Source of the DNA: a virus
Length of the DNA stretch: 41,239 bases
Direction: 5' to 3' (one strand)
Virus record (IMG/VR): IMGVR_UViG_3300037200_000043
Location: 1 to 41,239 of that record
Shown here piece after piece: positions 7,195 through 14,823 of this stretch (the stretch's first letter is position 1; every line of letters starts with the position of its first letter). The translations under genes and the position numbers were made by a program. Under the pieces are notes generated by a model, which saw nothing but the letters and a program-made list of their open reading frames with translations, searched no databases and was not told where the DNA came from.

Positions 7195-7356
7195 ATGCAA
7201 CCACCTAGAAGCCTAGAATACGAACTCATTGTGGTACTGCGTAAGATGCACGTGCTAGTTACAACTGATTTTGAGTACGATGGTCAGTTTGCCTGGACTA
7301 CGATTCTAAAGCGAGATAAGAGTATAGGTAGAAAGATTGAGGTTAGGTATGAGTAA
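7195..7356 (+). CDS. small hypothetical protein, 53 residues
   Basis: The ATG at 7195 follows AAAGGAGAAT. The product is a compact beta-rich protein (LEYELIVVLRKMHVLVTTDFEYD...TTILKR) with no recognised motif. It ends in an overlap with the next gene (ATG at 7349). Confidence 0.5.
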   Translation: MQPPRSLEYELIVVLRKMHVLVTTDFEYDGQFAWTTILKRDKSIGRKIEVRYE

Positions 7357-7690
7357 TCAGGAAATACTGATCAAGGCAATCACCAAAGCTCTTGCTAATG
7401 GGTGGAAAAGTAACTGGATAAGTAGTCGATTGTTGCCCATAGAAATTCCACCACGACTTACGGATGAGCTTATTCATACTCATCAAGTTGAGAAGCTTAT
7501 TTATAGGCATGACTTTGCTAAGAGCCTCTGGAGTGACAAAGAAATAACCGTTGAATCTGGAGAAAATATCCCGTTGTACAGTAAAAGATTGAGTTTACAA
7601 CAAAGAGTAGTTGCTTGGAAGCATCACCTACAAATGATGGTGGTAGCCGATGATCCACTAAAATATTTAGGAGCGCATTTAGATGACTAA
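7349..7690 (+). CDS. hypothetical phage protein, 113 residues
   Basis: Start taken at ATG 7349, which overlaps the previous gene; an in-frame TTG at 7337 would only add four residues. The N-terminus (EILIKAITKALANGWKS) and the C-terminal WKHHLQMMVVADDPLKYLGAHLD recall a common small phage protein of unknown function. No catalytic motif seen. Confidence 0.65.
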   Translation: MSNQEILIKAITKALANGWKSNWISSRLLPIEIPPRLTDELIHTHQVEKLIYRHDFAKSLWSDKEITVESGENIPLYSKRLSLQQRVVAWKHHLQMMVVADDPLKYLGAHLDD

Positions 7691-7808
7691 GAGATGCTGG
7701 CTATTTCACGACTGGATTGAGGATTCAAGTAAAAGACATACTCCAGGATTTTTTGAATATATCTGTAAACGTTGTGGCAAGAGATATGTATGGTGGGTTC
7801 TAGGATGA
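7683..7808 (+). CDS. 41-residue zinc-ribbon protein
   Basis: Begins MTKRCWLFHDW and carries CKRCGKRY near the C-terminus, giving a Cys-His plus CxxC pair as in short DUF1660-like phage proteins. The ATG lies in the last codons of the previous gene, and the TGA overlaps the next ATG. Function unknown. Confidence 0.55.
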   Translation: MTKRCWLFHDWIEDSSKRHTPGFFEYICKRCGKRYVWWVLG

Positions 7809-8014
7809 CAGCTAAGTTCTTTGATGTAATCCGACCCCCTGAACTCCGCAAAATGCAGTTAAAAGCCGCTAAGAAGCGTGTAGAGAATCAGGATATCCGG
7901 TGTAAGCTAGCGGTAGAACTATTTGAGAAATACGGACTAAATACTGTTATGTCAGTGCTGAGAGTGGAGAGGCGACAGGCGTATATAATGATTAAGAGAG
8001 GTAGAGAGTTATGA
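7805..8014 (+). CDS. small putative helix-turn-helix protein, 69 residues
   Basis: Start chosen at ATG 7805 in an ATGA overlap. A longer in-frame start at 7772 lies inside the previous gene and lacks an SD. The second half (LAVELFEKYGLNTVMSVLRV then RRQAYIMIKRG) has the spacing of a helix-turn-helix, and the N-terminus is strongly basic. A DNA-binding role is inferred, not shown. Confidence 0.55.
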   Translation: MTAKFFDVIRPPELRKMQLKAAKKRVENQDIRCKLAVELFEKYGLNTVMSVLRVERRQAYIMIKRGREL

Positions 8015-8223
8015 TGTTTAAAGATCCAATAATAACTATAGATGTAGAACACGAAGGACAATTGTTACCTCCTCTTAGGCGACATATTTTCTATTATTTT
8101 AAATGGTACTTTTTTATTAAACCTAAACTGCTCAAAGAAATAGGTAAAGCACAAGCTCAAGCTAGAGCAACTGATGAGATACTAGGCGCACATATACTGT
8201 CTAACAGGATAAATAAAAAGTAA
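8011..8223 (+). CDS. hypothetical protein, 70 residues
   Basis: Overlaps the previous gene by ATGA. It has an aromatic, basic centre (RRHIFYYFKWYFFIKPKL) that could be a membrane-associated helix, then an Ala/Gln-rich helix. No domain recognised. Last gene of this plus-strand series before a 218-base gap. Confidence 0.55.
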   Translation: MMFKDPIITIDVEHEGQLLPPLRRHIFYYFKWYFFIKPKLLKEIGKAQAQARATDEILGAHILSNRINKK

Positions 8224-8441
8224 CAAGCTGGTGCTATCCCAACTTAAGATAGCTAAGTGCCAAGTGAGTAAGAGCAGCCAGCTACCTCCCTCCCATGATA
8301 TAATTAAGTAAAGGAGATTAGCCACCCTGTTGATGCGACCTGGCAGACTATGACTTACACATATTTGACCAACGACAAGCATAGTTATGACATTGTAATG
8401 AATGCATACTATATAGAAACAGAAAAAGACAGGAGACGTGT
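8224..8441 (+). promoter_or_regulatory. intergenic region with extended -10 promoter for the HNH gene
   Basis: TGATATAAT at 8296-8304 is a full extended -10 element without a clear -35. The transcript would start near 8311 and run through a leader of about 130 bases to the HNH ATG at 8442. The leader holds AAAGGAG at 8310 followed by a six-codon frame (8333-8353), then AGGAG just before 8442. I see no tRNA or strong terminator here. Confidence 0.45.
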
Positions 8442-8804
8442 ATGGCACATACCTACTGTGACGATTGTAACAAAACTCATACGGCTCTTATGTGTTTTAA
8501 CAAACCTCGTAAACCGGCACGTCAAGTTGGTAAAAAAGGACAGAAATGGTTGGCGGTTAGACGAGAATGGATTAAAAATAATCCACCTGACCATAGTGGT
8601 TATTGGTATTGCTATTATTGTCAATGCGCTCTGACCTATGATACGTTAACGATTGACCACGTGATAGCTAGAAGCAGACGACCAGATTTGCAATACGATC
8701 TATCTAATCTAGTACCTTCATGCTCTATGGATAACAATCTTAAGGGGTCGTTATCAGCAGAAGAATATTTGAATAAGTTATCTCAGTATTCTACAGAGAA
8801 GTGA
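8442..8804 (+). CDS. HNH endonuclease
   Basis: 120 residues, SD AGGAGACG. Cys pairs (CDDC, CYYC) frame a basic linker, and the core LTIDHVIARSRRPDLQYDLSNLVPSC..DNNLKGS is a standard HNH motif with zinc-stabilising cysteines. It differs from the two HNH-AP2 genes, having no AP2 domain, and is closer to the HNH proteins encoded near phage packaging genes. It is convergent with the holin-like gene and overlaps its end by 14 bases. Confidence 0.88.
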   Translation: MAHTYCDDCNKTHTALMCFNKPRKPARQVGKKGQKWLAVRREWIKNNPPDHSGYWYCYYCQCALTYDTLTIDHVIARSRRPDLQYDLSNLVPSCSMDNNLKGSLSAEEYLNKLSQYSTEK

Positions 8805-9009
8805 TAGTAGAGATAACTGCTTCATAAACGGCTACAATCCCCGCAAAACCTGCACCCGCCCATGCTGCTTTTGTCCAAGGGTCAGGAGTTATTTTGAGGT
8901 ATGCACCAAAAGCTAAAACAAAGACAAAAAGTGTGCGTTCTATACCATGCAGTGCTTGGGTTTTTGTAGGCATACCGAAGCTTAAAACTGAATTTTTAAC
9001 TGGTTGCAT
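8791..9009 (-). CDS. holin-like membrane protein
   Basis: 72 residues. ATG at 9009 is chosen over 9042 because GGAGGAG lies eight bases upstream and it then follows the endolysin stop by one base. Two hydrophobic segments are visible (FVFVLAFGAYL and WAGAGFAGIVAVYEAVI) separated by a short charged turn, with a short polar N-terminus. Together with the endolysin next to it this supports a two-span holin that makes membrane lesions for lysis. Confidence 0.65.
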   Translation of the reverse strand: MQPVKNSVLSFGMPTKTQALHGIERTLFVFVLAFGAYLKITPDPWTKAAWAGAGFAGIVAVYEAVISTITSL

Positions 9010-9010
9010 A

Positions 9011-9841
9011 TTAAGCACTCCTCCACCATTCAAGAATGGCATTTATCAGTTTAGTAAACCAGGAAACATTAGGTACTGATGTCGTGGGGTTAGGCGTGGT
9101 ACTTGAGGGTGGTGTTAATGTAGCAGTCGTTACTTGAGTACCAGTCGTGCCAGTCACAGAAGTAGCAACAACGGGTGCAGGTGTTGGCGGGACAGGAGTT
9201 GATACTGGAGTGGGGGGAACGACTACAGGCGGAGTCGGGGCAGGCGTAACAGGAGCTGGAGGCGCTGGAGTGGGTTGCGCTTGTGTTGCATGATAGGCGT
9301 ATTTATCCAACACATCAAGGCTTATAAAGCACATATCCGTATCTACCCCATTAACTATTGGGCCTTGTTGCATTATATATTCAATTCCTGGGTGAAGTTC
9401 TGTAATAGTCTGGTTAAAGCCCCAGGACGGTGCTGCAAGCCATAAAGCGCAATCTGGCGAAGCACCCACATTGTTAGCCCATGTAATATTTCCATAATCT
9501 ATAACATGACAGCCAGTCGCAGCAAATACTACTGAGTCGAAAGTATTACACCAGTCTTTAGATTCAGCTAATTCAGGGTCTAGACAATATAAATCATGTT
9601 CTGCGAAAGGAGAACAAGCCTTTAAGAATAAATTAGCCTCTTCGGTGGGGTCGTTATTGCCTGCGTAGTGATATTGAAGAACTCTCTTACCGGCAGCAGT
9701 CGCATTATTATAATTGCGTTGAGCTTGTTCATCAAAGCGCATAAGTTCTCCGGTGCTCATTCGTATAGCAATGAGTTGATCGGTATTAGCGGCCATATTG
9801 TATGAACCTTGAGCTTCAGATATATCGACGAATGGTATCAT
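9011..9841 (-). CDS. endolysin, GH25 (lysozyme/muramidase) family
   Basis: 276 residues. The catalytic barrel occupies about residues 1-185: FVDISEAQG at the first strand gives Asp6, VLQYHYAG is the conserved Tyr-His strand, and LDPELAE supplies the Asp88-x-Glu90 pair. It should hydrolyse the MurNAc-GlcNAc bond of peptidoglycan. A linker very rich in Pro, Thr and Val (about 190-255) leads to a short amphipathic C-terminal helix (WFTKLINAILEWWRS) that could bind the envelope. No signal peptide, so release depends on the holin. Confidence 0.88.
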   Translation of the reverse strand: MIPFVDISEAQGSYNMAANTDQLIAIRMSTGELMRFDEQAQRNYNNATAAGKRVLQYHYAGNNDPTEEANLFLKACSPFAEHDLYCLDPELAESKDWCNTFDSVVFAATGCHVIDYGNITWANNVGASPDCALWLAAPSWGFNQTITELHPGIEYIMQQGPIVNGVDTDMCFISLDVLDKYAYHATQAQPTPAPPAPVTPAPTPPVVVPPTPVSTPVPPTPAPVVATSVTGTTGTQVTTATLTPPSSTTPNPTTSVPNVSWFTKLINAILEWWRSA

Positions 9842-9860
9842 AATTACTCCTTATTACTTT

Positions 9861-9869
9861 AGTATAACA
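9861..9869 (-). promoter_or_regulatory. extended -10 promoter for the endolysin-holin genes
   Basis: On the minus strand TGTTATACT lies 20 bases before the endolysin ATG, with AAGGAG in between. No good -35 is visible. The same TGn-TATACT form occurs at 16009, 35370 and 38865. Confidence 0.5.
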
Positions 9870-9876
9870 CTAGCGA

Positions 9877-10164
9877 TCAATTTAACAGGTCATGTTCAGC
9901 TGGATATTTAGAAGCATGAAGTTTAAATAGCTCTTTATGATCAAGTTTATTAGTGTGCCTATGACACGTGAAGTAGTGTGTCCCCTCTACTTTATGGATT
10001 CCTGGCCTCCAGCAATTAGAGCATTTGTCTTTTTTATATAATCTCCAAAAAATTGCTAAACCTAAAATAGCCGACGCGGCGATGTTAGGCCATATATCAT
10101 AGACTAAACTTTGAAGGATAGCATGGGGATTTATATTAAACCACGACTGCCAAAAATTATTCAT
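9877..10164 (-). CDS. single-span membrane protein with Cys/His cluster
   Basis: 95 residues. One membrane segment at about residues 25-42 (NIAASAILGLAIFWRLY) is followed by a cytoplasmic-type basic stretch and a compact Cys/His group (CSNCWRPGIHK...YFTCHRH), probably a zinc site. It lies between the endolysin and a coiled-coil membrane protein, so a role in lysis or envelope interaction is likely. I do not recognise the family. Confidence 0.6.
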   Translation of the reverse strand: MNNFWQSWFNINPHAILQSLVYDIWPNIAASAILGLAIFWRLYKKDKCSNCWRPGIHKVEGTHYFTCHRHTNKLDHKELFKLHASKYPAEHDLLN

Positions 10165-10628
10165 TATTTCACATTTACCTCTAGTGGAGTACCATCGTTA
10201 GTTTTAACCAATAAGCCACCATCACGTTTCTCAGTATTAAGCGTTGCAGCACTTTCCTGTAAAGTCTCTAGTATTTTTTGATTGCTTAAAGCATTATCAC
10301 GGCTAATATCGACCACTTTTGCAATACCGTCTGCTAGTTCTCTGAGTGGTAATTCTTTATATACCTTAATCTGTCCTTGTAGTTCAGCTATAGCCTTTGT
10401 CCATTCTAGTTTTTCAGCAGCATGGTTGTCTATAATCTCTTTAACTTTTAGTTCCAGAGCCTCGATATTCTTTTGCCTGGTTGCATCTAATTTTACATAA
10501 CTATCGTTAGATGCTTCTAAATTTTTAATAGTCTGCTGTGGAATATGTCCCTTAAGGTAAAGAAATATGCCACCAACAGCTGCGATGGCAATAACTGCAT
10601 CTTGGATGAGTGTGGCAGTATCCATCAT
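10164..10628 (-). CDS. membrane-anchored coiled-coil protein
   Basis: 154 residues from ATG 10628 (a TTG three bases earlier and a further ATG at 10625 are alternatives), SD AAGG. One N-terminal hydrophobic segment (AVIAIAAVGGIFLYL) precedes a long charged helix (about 45-110) with heptad character. The topology resembles holin-accessory or spanin-like components, but no lipobox or signal cleavage site is present. Overlaps the next gene by one base. Confidence 0.65.
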   Translation of the reverse strand: MMDTATLIQDAVIAIAAVGGIFLYLKGHIPQQTIKNLEASNDSYVKLDATRQKNIEALELKVKEIIDNHAAEKLEWTKAIAELQGQIKVYKELPLRELADGIAKVVDISRDNALSNQKILETLQESAATLNTEKRDGGLLVKTNDGTPLEVNVK

Positions 10629-10646
10629 CAAGCCTTAACTAAGACG

Positions 10647-10904
10647 CTACTTCTTAGCGTCTTTAGCTCGTTCTTTCCAAAAGATACTTCCGGCAATTTT
10701 CTTGGCGCTTTTAGCTGACTTACCTTCGTCTTCAACCTTGTCTTCCATGCCTTTAAAGCTCTCACCACCCTTTTTATGGAACTTGTCACCTTTTTCAGCT
10801 TCTTTAACAATCTTAGAGCGTTGTTTACCGCTTAGACCGTCTTTTTCGTCCTCTTTTGACTTTGATGCTAATACTGATGATAAACTCTTAAGATTTTTTG
10901 CCAT
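10647..10904 (-). CDS. Lys-rich hypothetical protein, 85 residues
   Basis: Start set at ATG 10904 by TAGGAGAC just upstream; an open frame extends beyond it to 11057 but crosses the promoter and hairpin. The protein is strongly charged (KSKEDEKDG, KKGGESFKGMEDK) and ends KKIAGSIFWKERAKDAKK. The short AKKIAG..W motif recalls small Lys-rich proteins seen in many phages. No function can be given. It is the first gene of the lysis-block transcript. Confidence 0.6.
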   Translation of the reverse strand: MAKNLKSLSSVLASKSKEDEKDGLSGKQRSKIVKEAEKGDKFHKKGGESFKGMEDKVEDEGKSAKSAKKIAGSIFWKERAKDAKK

Positions 10905-10927
10905 ATTGTCTCCTATTAAAATAAATA

Positions 10928-10964
10928 ACCGACACATCCGGTCGGCTTTACGGAAATTATAGCA
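10928..10964 (-). promoter_or_regulatory. extended -10 promoter followed by a 5' hairpin leader
   Basis: Minus-strand TGCTATAAT (10956-10964) puts the start near 10949. The hairpin GCCGAC-loop-GTCGG (10929-10946) comes next, then a U-rich tract and TAGGAG before the ATG at 10904. The hairpin shares GCCGACCGG with the leaders at 15980 and 35342. Confidence 0.55.
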
Positions 10965-10975
10965 TAGGTTATACT
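10947..10975 (+). promoter_or_regulatory. possible plus-strand promoter for the chaperonin genes
   Basis: TTTACG (10947), a 17-base gap and TATACT (10970-10975) face right. The start would be near 10982, two bases before the GroES-like ATG, giving an almost leaderless message. It overlaps the divergent minus-strand promoter, so the two could compete. Confidence 0.35.
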
Positions 10976-10983
10976 TAGGGACA

Positions 10984-11271
10984 ATGAGTAAGAACATCCC
11001 GTTAGGAGAAAATGTCCTTATTAAGGCCAGAACTTCAAGACAAAGTAAATACTTCAATGCACCTAAGTCAGAGTTTGATCAGACACAAACAGTAGGTACT
11101 CTAATGCTCATAGGGCCAGATGTACCACCTAGTTATGAAAAGATAGTCGGCAAGATTATCTACTTCCCATCCTTTCAAGAGGTCAAGGCTACCGCCGATC
11201 CAGATGCTCCGGAAGTATTTGTTAATTATAAGTTAATCGCAGGTTATGAAGAGGAGAGCAATGAACAATAA
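10984..11271 (+). CDS. groES: GroES-like co-chaperonin
   Basis: 95 residues. The order of conserved pieces fits GroES: IPLGENVLIKA at the N-terminus (PLxDRVLVK in bacteria), a central mobile-loop region (about 20-32), then VGTLMLIGPDVP, VGKIIYFPSF and VNYKLIAGYE. The canonical GGI mobile-loop tripeptide is absent, so the loop is divergent, as expected if it is matched to its own GroEL. It overlaps groEL by 11 bases. Assigned mainly from motif order and from the adjacent GroEL. Confidence 0.75.
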   Translation: MSKNIPLGENVLIKARTSRQSKYFNAPKSEFDQTQTVGTLMLIGPDVPPSYEKIVGKIIYFPSFQEVKATADPDAPEVFVNYKLIAGYEEESNEQ

Positions 11272-12844
11272 GTTTGCACGTAAAGTTGTCTACGGTCAAG
11301 AGTACGAAGAAGCTAAACTAAGAGGTTCTAACCTATCTAAATTGGTAGCTAAGTCCGCTTATGGCGTAGGTGCCGGCAATGTGATGATAGAGCGTAACTA
11401 TGGTGCTCCTGTTACTTCTAGAGACGGTGTCAGTAACCTTGAACAGTTGCATGTATCAGAACCTGTAGAGAATATGGTTATACAGACAATTGTAGGTGCG
11501 GCTCAACGGACTAACCAGCATGCAGGTGACGGAACTACGGCGACTGCTATCCTAGCCTCTGACCTGTATGAACAGGGTGTTAAGGATATGCGCGATACTG
11601 GTAAAAGCCCTATTCAGATATCTAACCAAATCCTTGAAACTTCACGTGAAGTCTATAAGTTCATAGACAGTAAAAAAGTTAAAGCTAATAAAAAAGACCT
11701 TAAGAACATTGCTCGTATCTCTTCCCATGACAACGCAATTGGAGATATGATTTCATTTGTCTTTGAGAAGTTTGGCGGTGACGGCGGAGTTGTCGTAGCT
11801 ACCCATGAGGGTGATGATACTAGTATGTCTATGGAAGATGGCTTTTATTTCAAGAAGGGCTTTACTAATCCAGTTTTAACTAATCGTCCAGGCATGAGAG
11901 AGTCCTACTTAACAGATATTCCAGTCTTAGTCATTAGTAAGGTATTAAAAACATCTAATGACTTAATAGGTATTTTTGAGAAGTTAGGTCAATATGCTGA
12001 AGAGGAGCAACATGTCCCCCTAGAATTTCTGATGGTAGCGGATGTTGAGGGCGAAGCATTAAACGGCTTATTGCAAAACGACCGCAAGTATCTTATTCCA
12101 ACTCTAGTTACTCCTCTTGATCACGGTGCTCGTAAAGATGCATTCTTTGAGGATATTGCAACTTATACCAACTCAAAAGTAATTAATAATAATGATTTTG
12201 ACTCTGGCTACTTCGGGCATGCTGACGAAGTGATTGTATCTGCATATACGACCAATATAATCGGCGGTGCGGCCTTAGAAGATATTGCACTTTCAGTAGA
12301 GGATATTGTTAAACAGACAGATGAGACTACCGATGCTTATGACCTTGAGTTCTTGAAAGAACGTAAAGACCGTTTACTCGGTAAAATTGCAACCATATCG
12401 GTTGGCGGCGAAACTGAGGAGATTAGAATTGAAAAGAAGCTCAGAGTTGACGATGCTGTGAACGCAGTACGATCAGCTAAACTCTATGGTATTCTGCCAG
12501 GTGAAGGTAGCGCACTATTATGGGCTGCCAAAGAAATATCTAACGCTGATACATATGGGAATCTGTTTCTCTATTTACTCGAAAACTGCGGCATTGATGA
12601 CCCATCCAGTTATGCCTATAAGGTTGTAGATGAGTCTAAGTTTGGTTTTGGTTATGATATCTCTGGTGAGTCACTACCTGAAGGGACTGATCGACAAACA
12701 CTTATAAATCTGCGTGAATATGGCATCGTTGACCCTGTGCAGGTTGTTTTAGAGACTGTCCGTAACGCTGCTGCTGTAGCTGCGCTGCTAGTTACAAGTA
12801 CCACAGGTATGTACTACGAAAACCGAGATGTTAAACAGGACTAA
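11261..12844 (+). CDS. groEL: phage-encoded GroEL-type chaperonin (type I)
   Basis: 527 residues from ATG 11261, SD GAGGAG. ATPase residues are kept: AGDGTTATA with Asp90 (GroEL Asp87) and RVDDAV with Asp398, plus SRDGV near residue 55 and GILPGEGSAL for the nucleotide pocket. The apical region (FGGDGGVVVATHEGDD...GFYFKKGF) is recognisable but divergent. The Gly-Met-rich tail of bacterial GroEL is missing; the protein ends ENRDVKQD. It probably folds phage virion proteins with the GroES-like partner. Not a fragment, since all three domains are present. Confidence 0.93.
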   Translation: MNNKFARKVVYGQEYEEAKLRGSNLSKLVAKSAYGVGAGNVMIERNYGAPVTSRDGVSNLEQLHVSEPVENMVIQTIVGAAQRTNQHAGDGTTATAILASDLYEQGVKDMRDTGKSPIQISNQILETSREVYKFIDSKKVKANKKDLKNIARISSHDNAIGDMISFVFEKFGGDGGVVVATHEGDDTSMSMEDGFYFKKGFTNPVLTNRPGMRESYLTDIPVLVISKVLKTSNDLIGIFEKLGQYAEEEQHVPLEFLMVADVEGEALNGLLQNDRKYLIPTLVTPLDHGARKDAFFEDIATYTNSKVINNNDFDSGYFGHADEVIVSAYTTNIIGGAALEDIALSVEDIVKQTDETTDAYDLEFLKERKDRLLGKIATISVGGETEEIRIEKKLRVDDAVNAVRSAKLYGILPGEGSALLWAAKEISNADTYGNLFLYLLENCGIDDPSSYAYKVVDESKFGFGYDISGESLPEGTDRQTLINLREYGIVDPVQVVLETVRNAAAVAALLVTSTTGMYYENRDVKQD

Positions 12845-12846
12845 CG

Positions 12847-13185
12847 ATGAATTTAGTATATTTAATTATCGGCATACTTTTACCGATAACTATCTTGCAA
12901 ATACATAAAATAGTCAGAAAGATTATTAGTAAAAGGAAAGCTAAACCTGTTGTTAAGACAGATGACATCAAACAGCTCAGAGCCGAAATAGGCGAACTGA
13001 GAAGTGTTGTTAAAGACATCCACGATGATATGAAACAGTTACAAGAGGTAAATAACGAGACCCAGAAGCGCAATGAGCTATTATTCCCTCAGAACTTTGA
13101 TAAAGATAAGGTAGAGGGTAAAACAGTTTTTGTAAAAGACGGAGAGGAAAAGCCTTATGAAACGGTTGACTGGCGCAGTCGATAA
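12847..13185 (+). CDS. membrane-anchored coiled-coil protein, 112 residues
   Basis: Starts three bases after groEL. An N-terminal membrane segment (LVYLIIGILLPITILQI) is followed by a basic stretch (KIISKRKAKP) and a helical coiled coil (about 40-75), then a globular-looking end. Co-transcribed with the chaperonin genes. Function unknown. Confidence 0.6.
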   Translation: MNLVYLIIGILLPITILQIHKIVRKIISKRKAKPVVKTDDIKQLRAEIGELRSVVKDIHDDMKQLQEVNNETQKRNELLFPQNFDKDKVEGKTVFVKDGEEKPYETVDWRSR

Positions 13186-13411
13186 AAACGGTAACTTTGT
13201 AGTTGGGAAAGTACCTAAGTCTGCTCGGCATCCTGGCTATAAACAGGAGCATACGGAGATGCAACGCCTCACGCATGCCGCAGAGTTAGTGCAAGCCTTT
13301 AATCCCGACGGCACAAGGAATACAGCTTATAGCACCTTATATCACGAACAGGCTATTACGCAGGGAATAATTGATGAAGACCCATTACCGGATTTTCAGA
13401 GGTTTGAGTAA
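13157..13411 (+). CDS. hypothetical protein, 84 residues
   Basis: ATG at 13157 lies in the last codons of the preceding gene, with GGAGAGG upstream. Begins MKRLTGAVDKNGNFVVGKVP and is otherwise polar with no motif known to me. Last plus-strand gene here; it overlaps the end of the convergent gene by 16 bases. Confidence 0.6.
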   Translation: MKRLTGAVDKNGNFVVGKVPKSARHPGYKQEHTEMQRLTHAAELVQAFNPDGTRNTAYSTLYHEQAITQGIIDEDPLPDFQRFE

Positions 13412-13614
13412 AGATCGAGGTTCTGGGTTAGTATAATTATATCTTCTAAAAGAGTACTCTTTTGTAATAATAAGAGTTTGCATTCTCGGTCAAGAATATC
13501 GTATTGTAAGTTCAACTCCCTCAATCTGTCAGCTCCTATATTTAGGAGTATCTCTTGATAAGCAAGAGCCTCTGCTAATTCAGATGCTCTCTTTGCCATA
13601 TCGTGAGTGGTCAT
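13396..13614 (-). CDS. small coiled-coil protein, 72 residues
   Basis: Continuous predicted helix with Leu/Ile heptads (LAEALAYQEILLNIGADRLRE...). It starts three bases downstream of the end of the preceding late gene. A perfect 16-base palindrome (13448-13463) lies inside its 3' half. Probably a late accessory protein; unknown function. Confidence 0.55.
   Translation of the reverse strand: MTTHDMAKRASELAEALAYQEILLNIGADRLRELNLQYDILDRECKLLLLQKSTLLEDIIILTQNLDLYSNL
13448..13463. terminator. palindromic A/T-flanked hairpin between convergent transcripts
   Basis: AAAAGAGTACTCTTTT is a perfect palindrome with A-run and T-run arms, sitting where the rightward chaperonin operon and the leftward late operon meet. 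It could act as a weak bidirectional terminator. The stem is short and has almost no loop. Confidence 0.3.
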
Positions 13615-13617
13615 AAC

Positions 13618-14094
13618 TCAGTCTTTTTGTGATGCTTTGGGGAAACCTAAGTACACCTGAGCTAAGAGTTCTTTTACTCTGACGCTACGCTCTTGTAAAA
13701 CTCGTGTATTGAGACCTGTATCATTTTTAATAGGTCGTTCCCTTGCATCTAGCTGAAGCTGGATATTTATAATGAAGGGAATTGCTACATAAGCGAACTC
13801 GCCCGAGATTGTGGCGTTTTCATCAGGGCCAATCTTTAATGTCTCACGCTTGCCAGGGACAATAGACATACCGTCCTCAGATAACTCTTCTCGACCGTAA
13901 ACTCTCTTAGTAATCTTAGTAGATACAACTTTTTCATTCTTACTTGGCAAATAGGGAATTTCTAGTGGTAACTTTGTGACATTTTTAACTCCTACCATGT
14001 CATAAGGGTCAAACATTTCTCGCAAAATCTCGCCTAAAGACTTCTGACCGTTGGATATAGCGGTGCTTTGATCTTCTTTAATAATCTCAGCCAT
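13618..14094 (-). CDS. late hypothetical protein, 158 residues
   Basis: Has its own promoter (14131) and a good SD (AAGGAG). Pattern: short helical N-terminus, then beta-rich core (TKLPLEIPYLPS, GEFAYVAIPFIINIQLQLDARERP) and a basic C-terminal helix. Placed after the capsid and decoration-like genes, it may be a minor virion or assembly protein. I do not recognise the family. Confidence 0.6.
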   Translation of the reverse strand: MAEIIKEDQSTAISNGQKSLGEILREMFDPYDMVGVKNVTKLPLEIPYLPSKNEKVVSTKITKRVYGREELSEDGMSIVPGKRETLKIGPDENATISGEFAYVAIPFIINIQLQLDARERPIKNDTGLNTRVLQERSVRVKELLAQVYLGFPKASQKD

Positions 14095-14130
14095 TAGTTC
14101 TCCTTTTTAGTGATTGCCTAGTCAATTATT

Positions 14131-14139
14131 ATTATAACA
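14131..14139 (-). promoter_or_regulatory. extended -10 promoter (TGTTATAAT)
   Basis: Minus-strand TGTTATAAT directly after the terminator that closes the capsid unit. Start near 14124, then AAGGAG and ATG at 14094. No convincing -35. Confidence 0.5.
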
Positions 14140-14148
14140 CACAAAAAA

Positions 14149-14168
14149 CACCCTCTTTTGCAAGGGTG
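14149..14168 (-). terminator. intrinsic terminator after the decoration-like gene
   Basis: On the minus strand a CACCCT/AGGGTG stem with an eight-base loop is followed by a run of six T. It ends the transcript coming from the capsid genes at 14188, and a new promoter follows at once. Confidence 0.75.
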
Positions 14169-14187
14169 CTAATTGCTAGAAGTATTT

Positions 14188-14805
14188 CTACTCTATGTTT
14201 ATGATAGTACCAGTTGCAGCACTGTAGCCTGCGACCTGCGTGTATCCATAAGTTACTGCTGGAGACGTTAATGCTGGTAGGGCGTTTACGGCGTAACCAC
14301 AGCTTATGTTACCTGAGGATGTAGACGTTGATGCGTAATCAGGAGAGGTATAAACACTAACCGTGTCTGTACCAGGAATTAACGCCACTGTGTTTGGTAG
14401 GACGTCCGAGCTTGAAAACGTAAGTGTAAAGTTACCTGCTGCTGCGTTCCCTGTGTTATGAGCAATCCGTAGACTGTAGACTTGAGAACCTGAAGAGACT
14501 GATATCTTAGCATAACCACCGGCGTAAGCGTCGGCTGTTACGGCTCCAGTTGAGACAATCGTAAGTGTCTGTGAAGGGGCTACTAGATTATTGGCATTTT
14601 GACCGTTTGCTACAGTCGTAATAGCTAGACCGGTAGCTGAGGTAATAACTGCGTATACCTGTGTACCTGCTGCAATAGCAGAACTGTTCGAGAACTGTAC
14701 ATATTTATACCTGCGTCCACCAGACAAGCGGAATACACTACCTAGGGTCTGTAGTGGTCCTGATGTAAGGGTTCCAACACCAAGTGCTAATGCTTCTGTT
14801 TCCAT
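14188..14805 (-). CDS. putative capsid decoration / head fibre protein
   Basis: 205 residues, rich in Ala, Ser, Thr, Gly and Val, with beta-strand periodicity and few charged residues, typical of virion surface proteins. The N-terminal METEALALGVGTLTSG and GRRYKYVQFSNSSA suggest a small beta-barrel. Position immediately downstream of the major capsid gene supports a decoration or head-associated role. SD AAGGA. Confidence 0.55.
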   Translation of the reverse strand: METEALALGVGTLTSGPLQTLGSVFRLSGGRRYKYVQFSNSSAIAAGTQVYAVITSATGLAITTVANGQNANNLVAPSQTLTIVSTGAVTADAYAGGYAKISVSSGSQVYSLRIAHNTGNAAAGNFTLTFSSSDVLPNTVALIPGTDTVSVYTSPDYASTSTSSGNISCGYAVNALPALTSPAVTYGYTQVAGYSAATGTIINIE

Positions 14806-14823
14806 GATATTATCCTTATCCTA

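Noticed and set aside
8350-8634. 94-residue plus-strand frame ahead of and across the HNH gene
   Set aside because: Most of it lies in another frame of the HNH gene at 8442, which has a clear motif and SD; its own start has no good SD.
10628-10810. 60-residue basic minus-strand frame
   Set aside because: It lies over the gene at 10647-10904, which has the SD, promoter and hairpin leader. The basic composition follows from the Lys-rich codons read in another frame.
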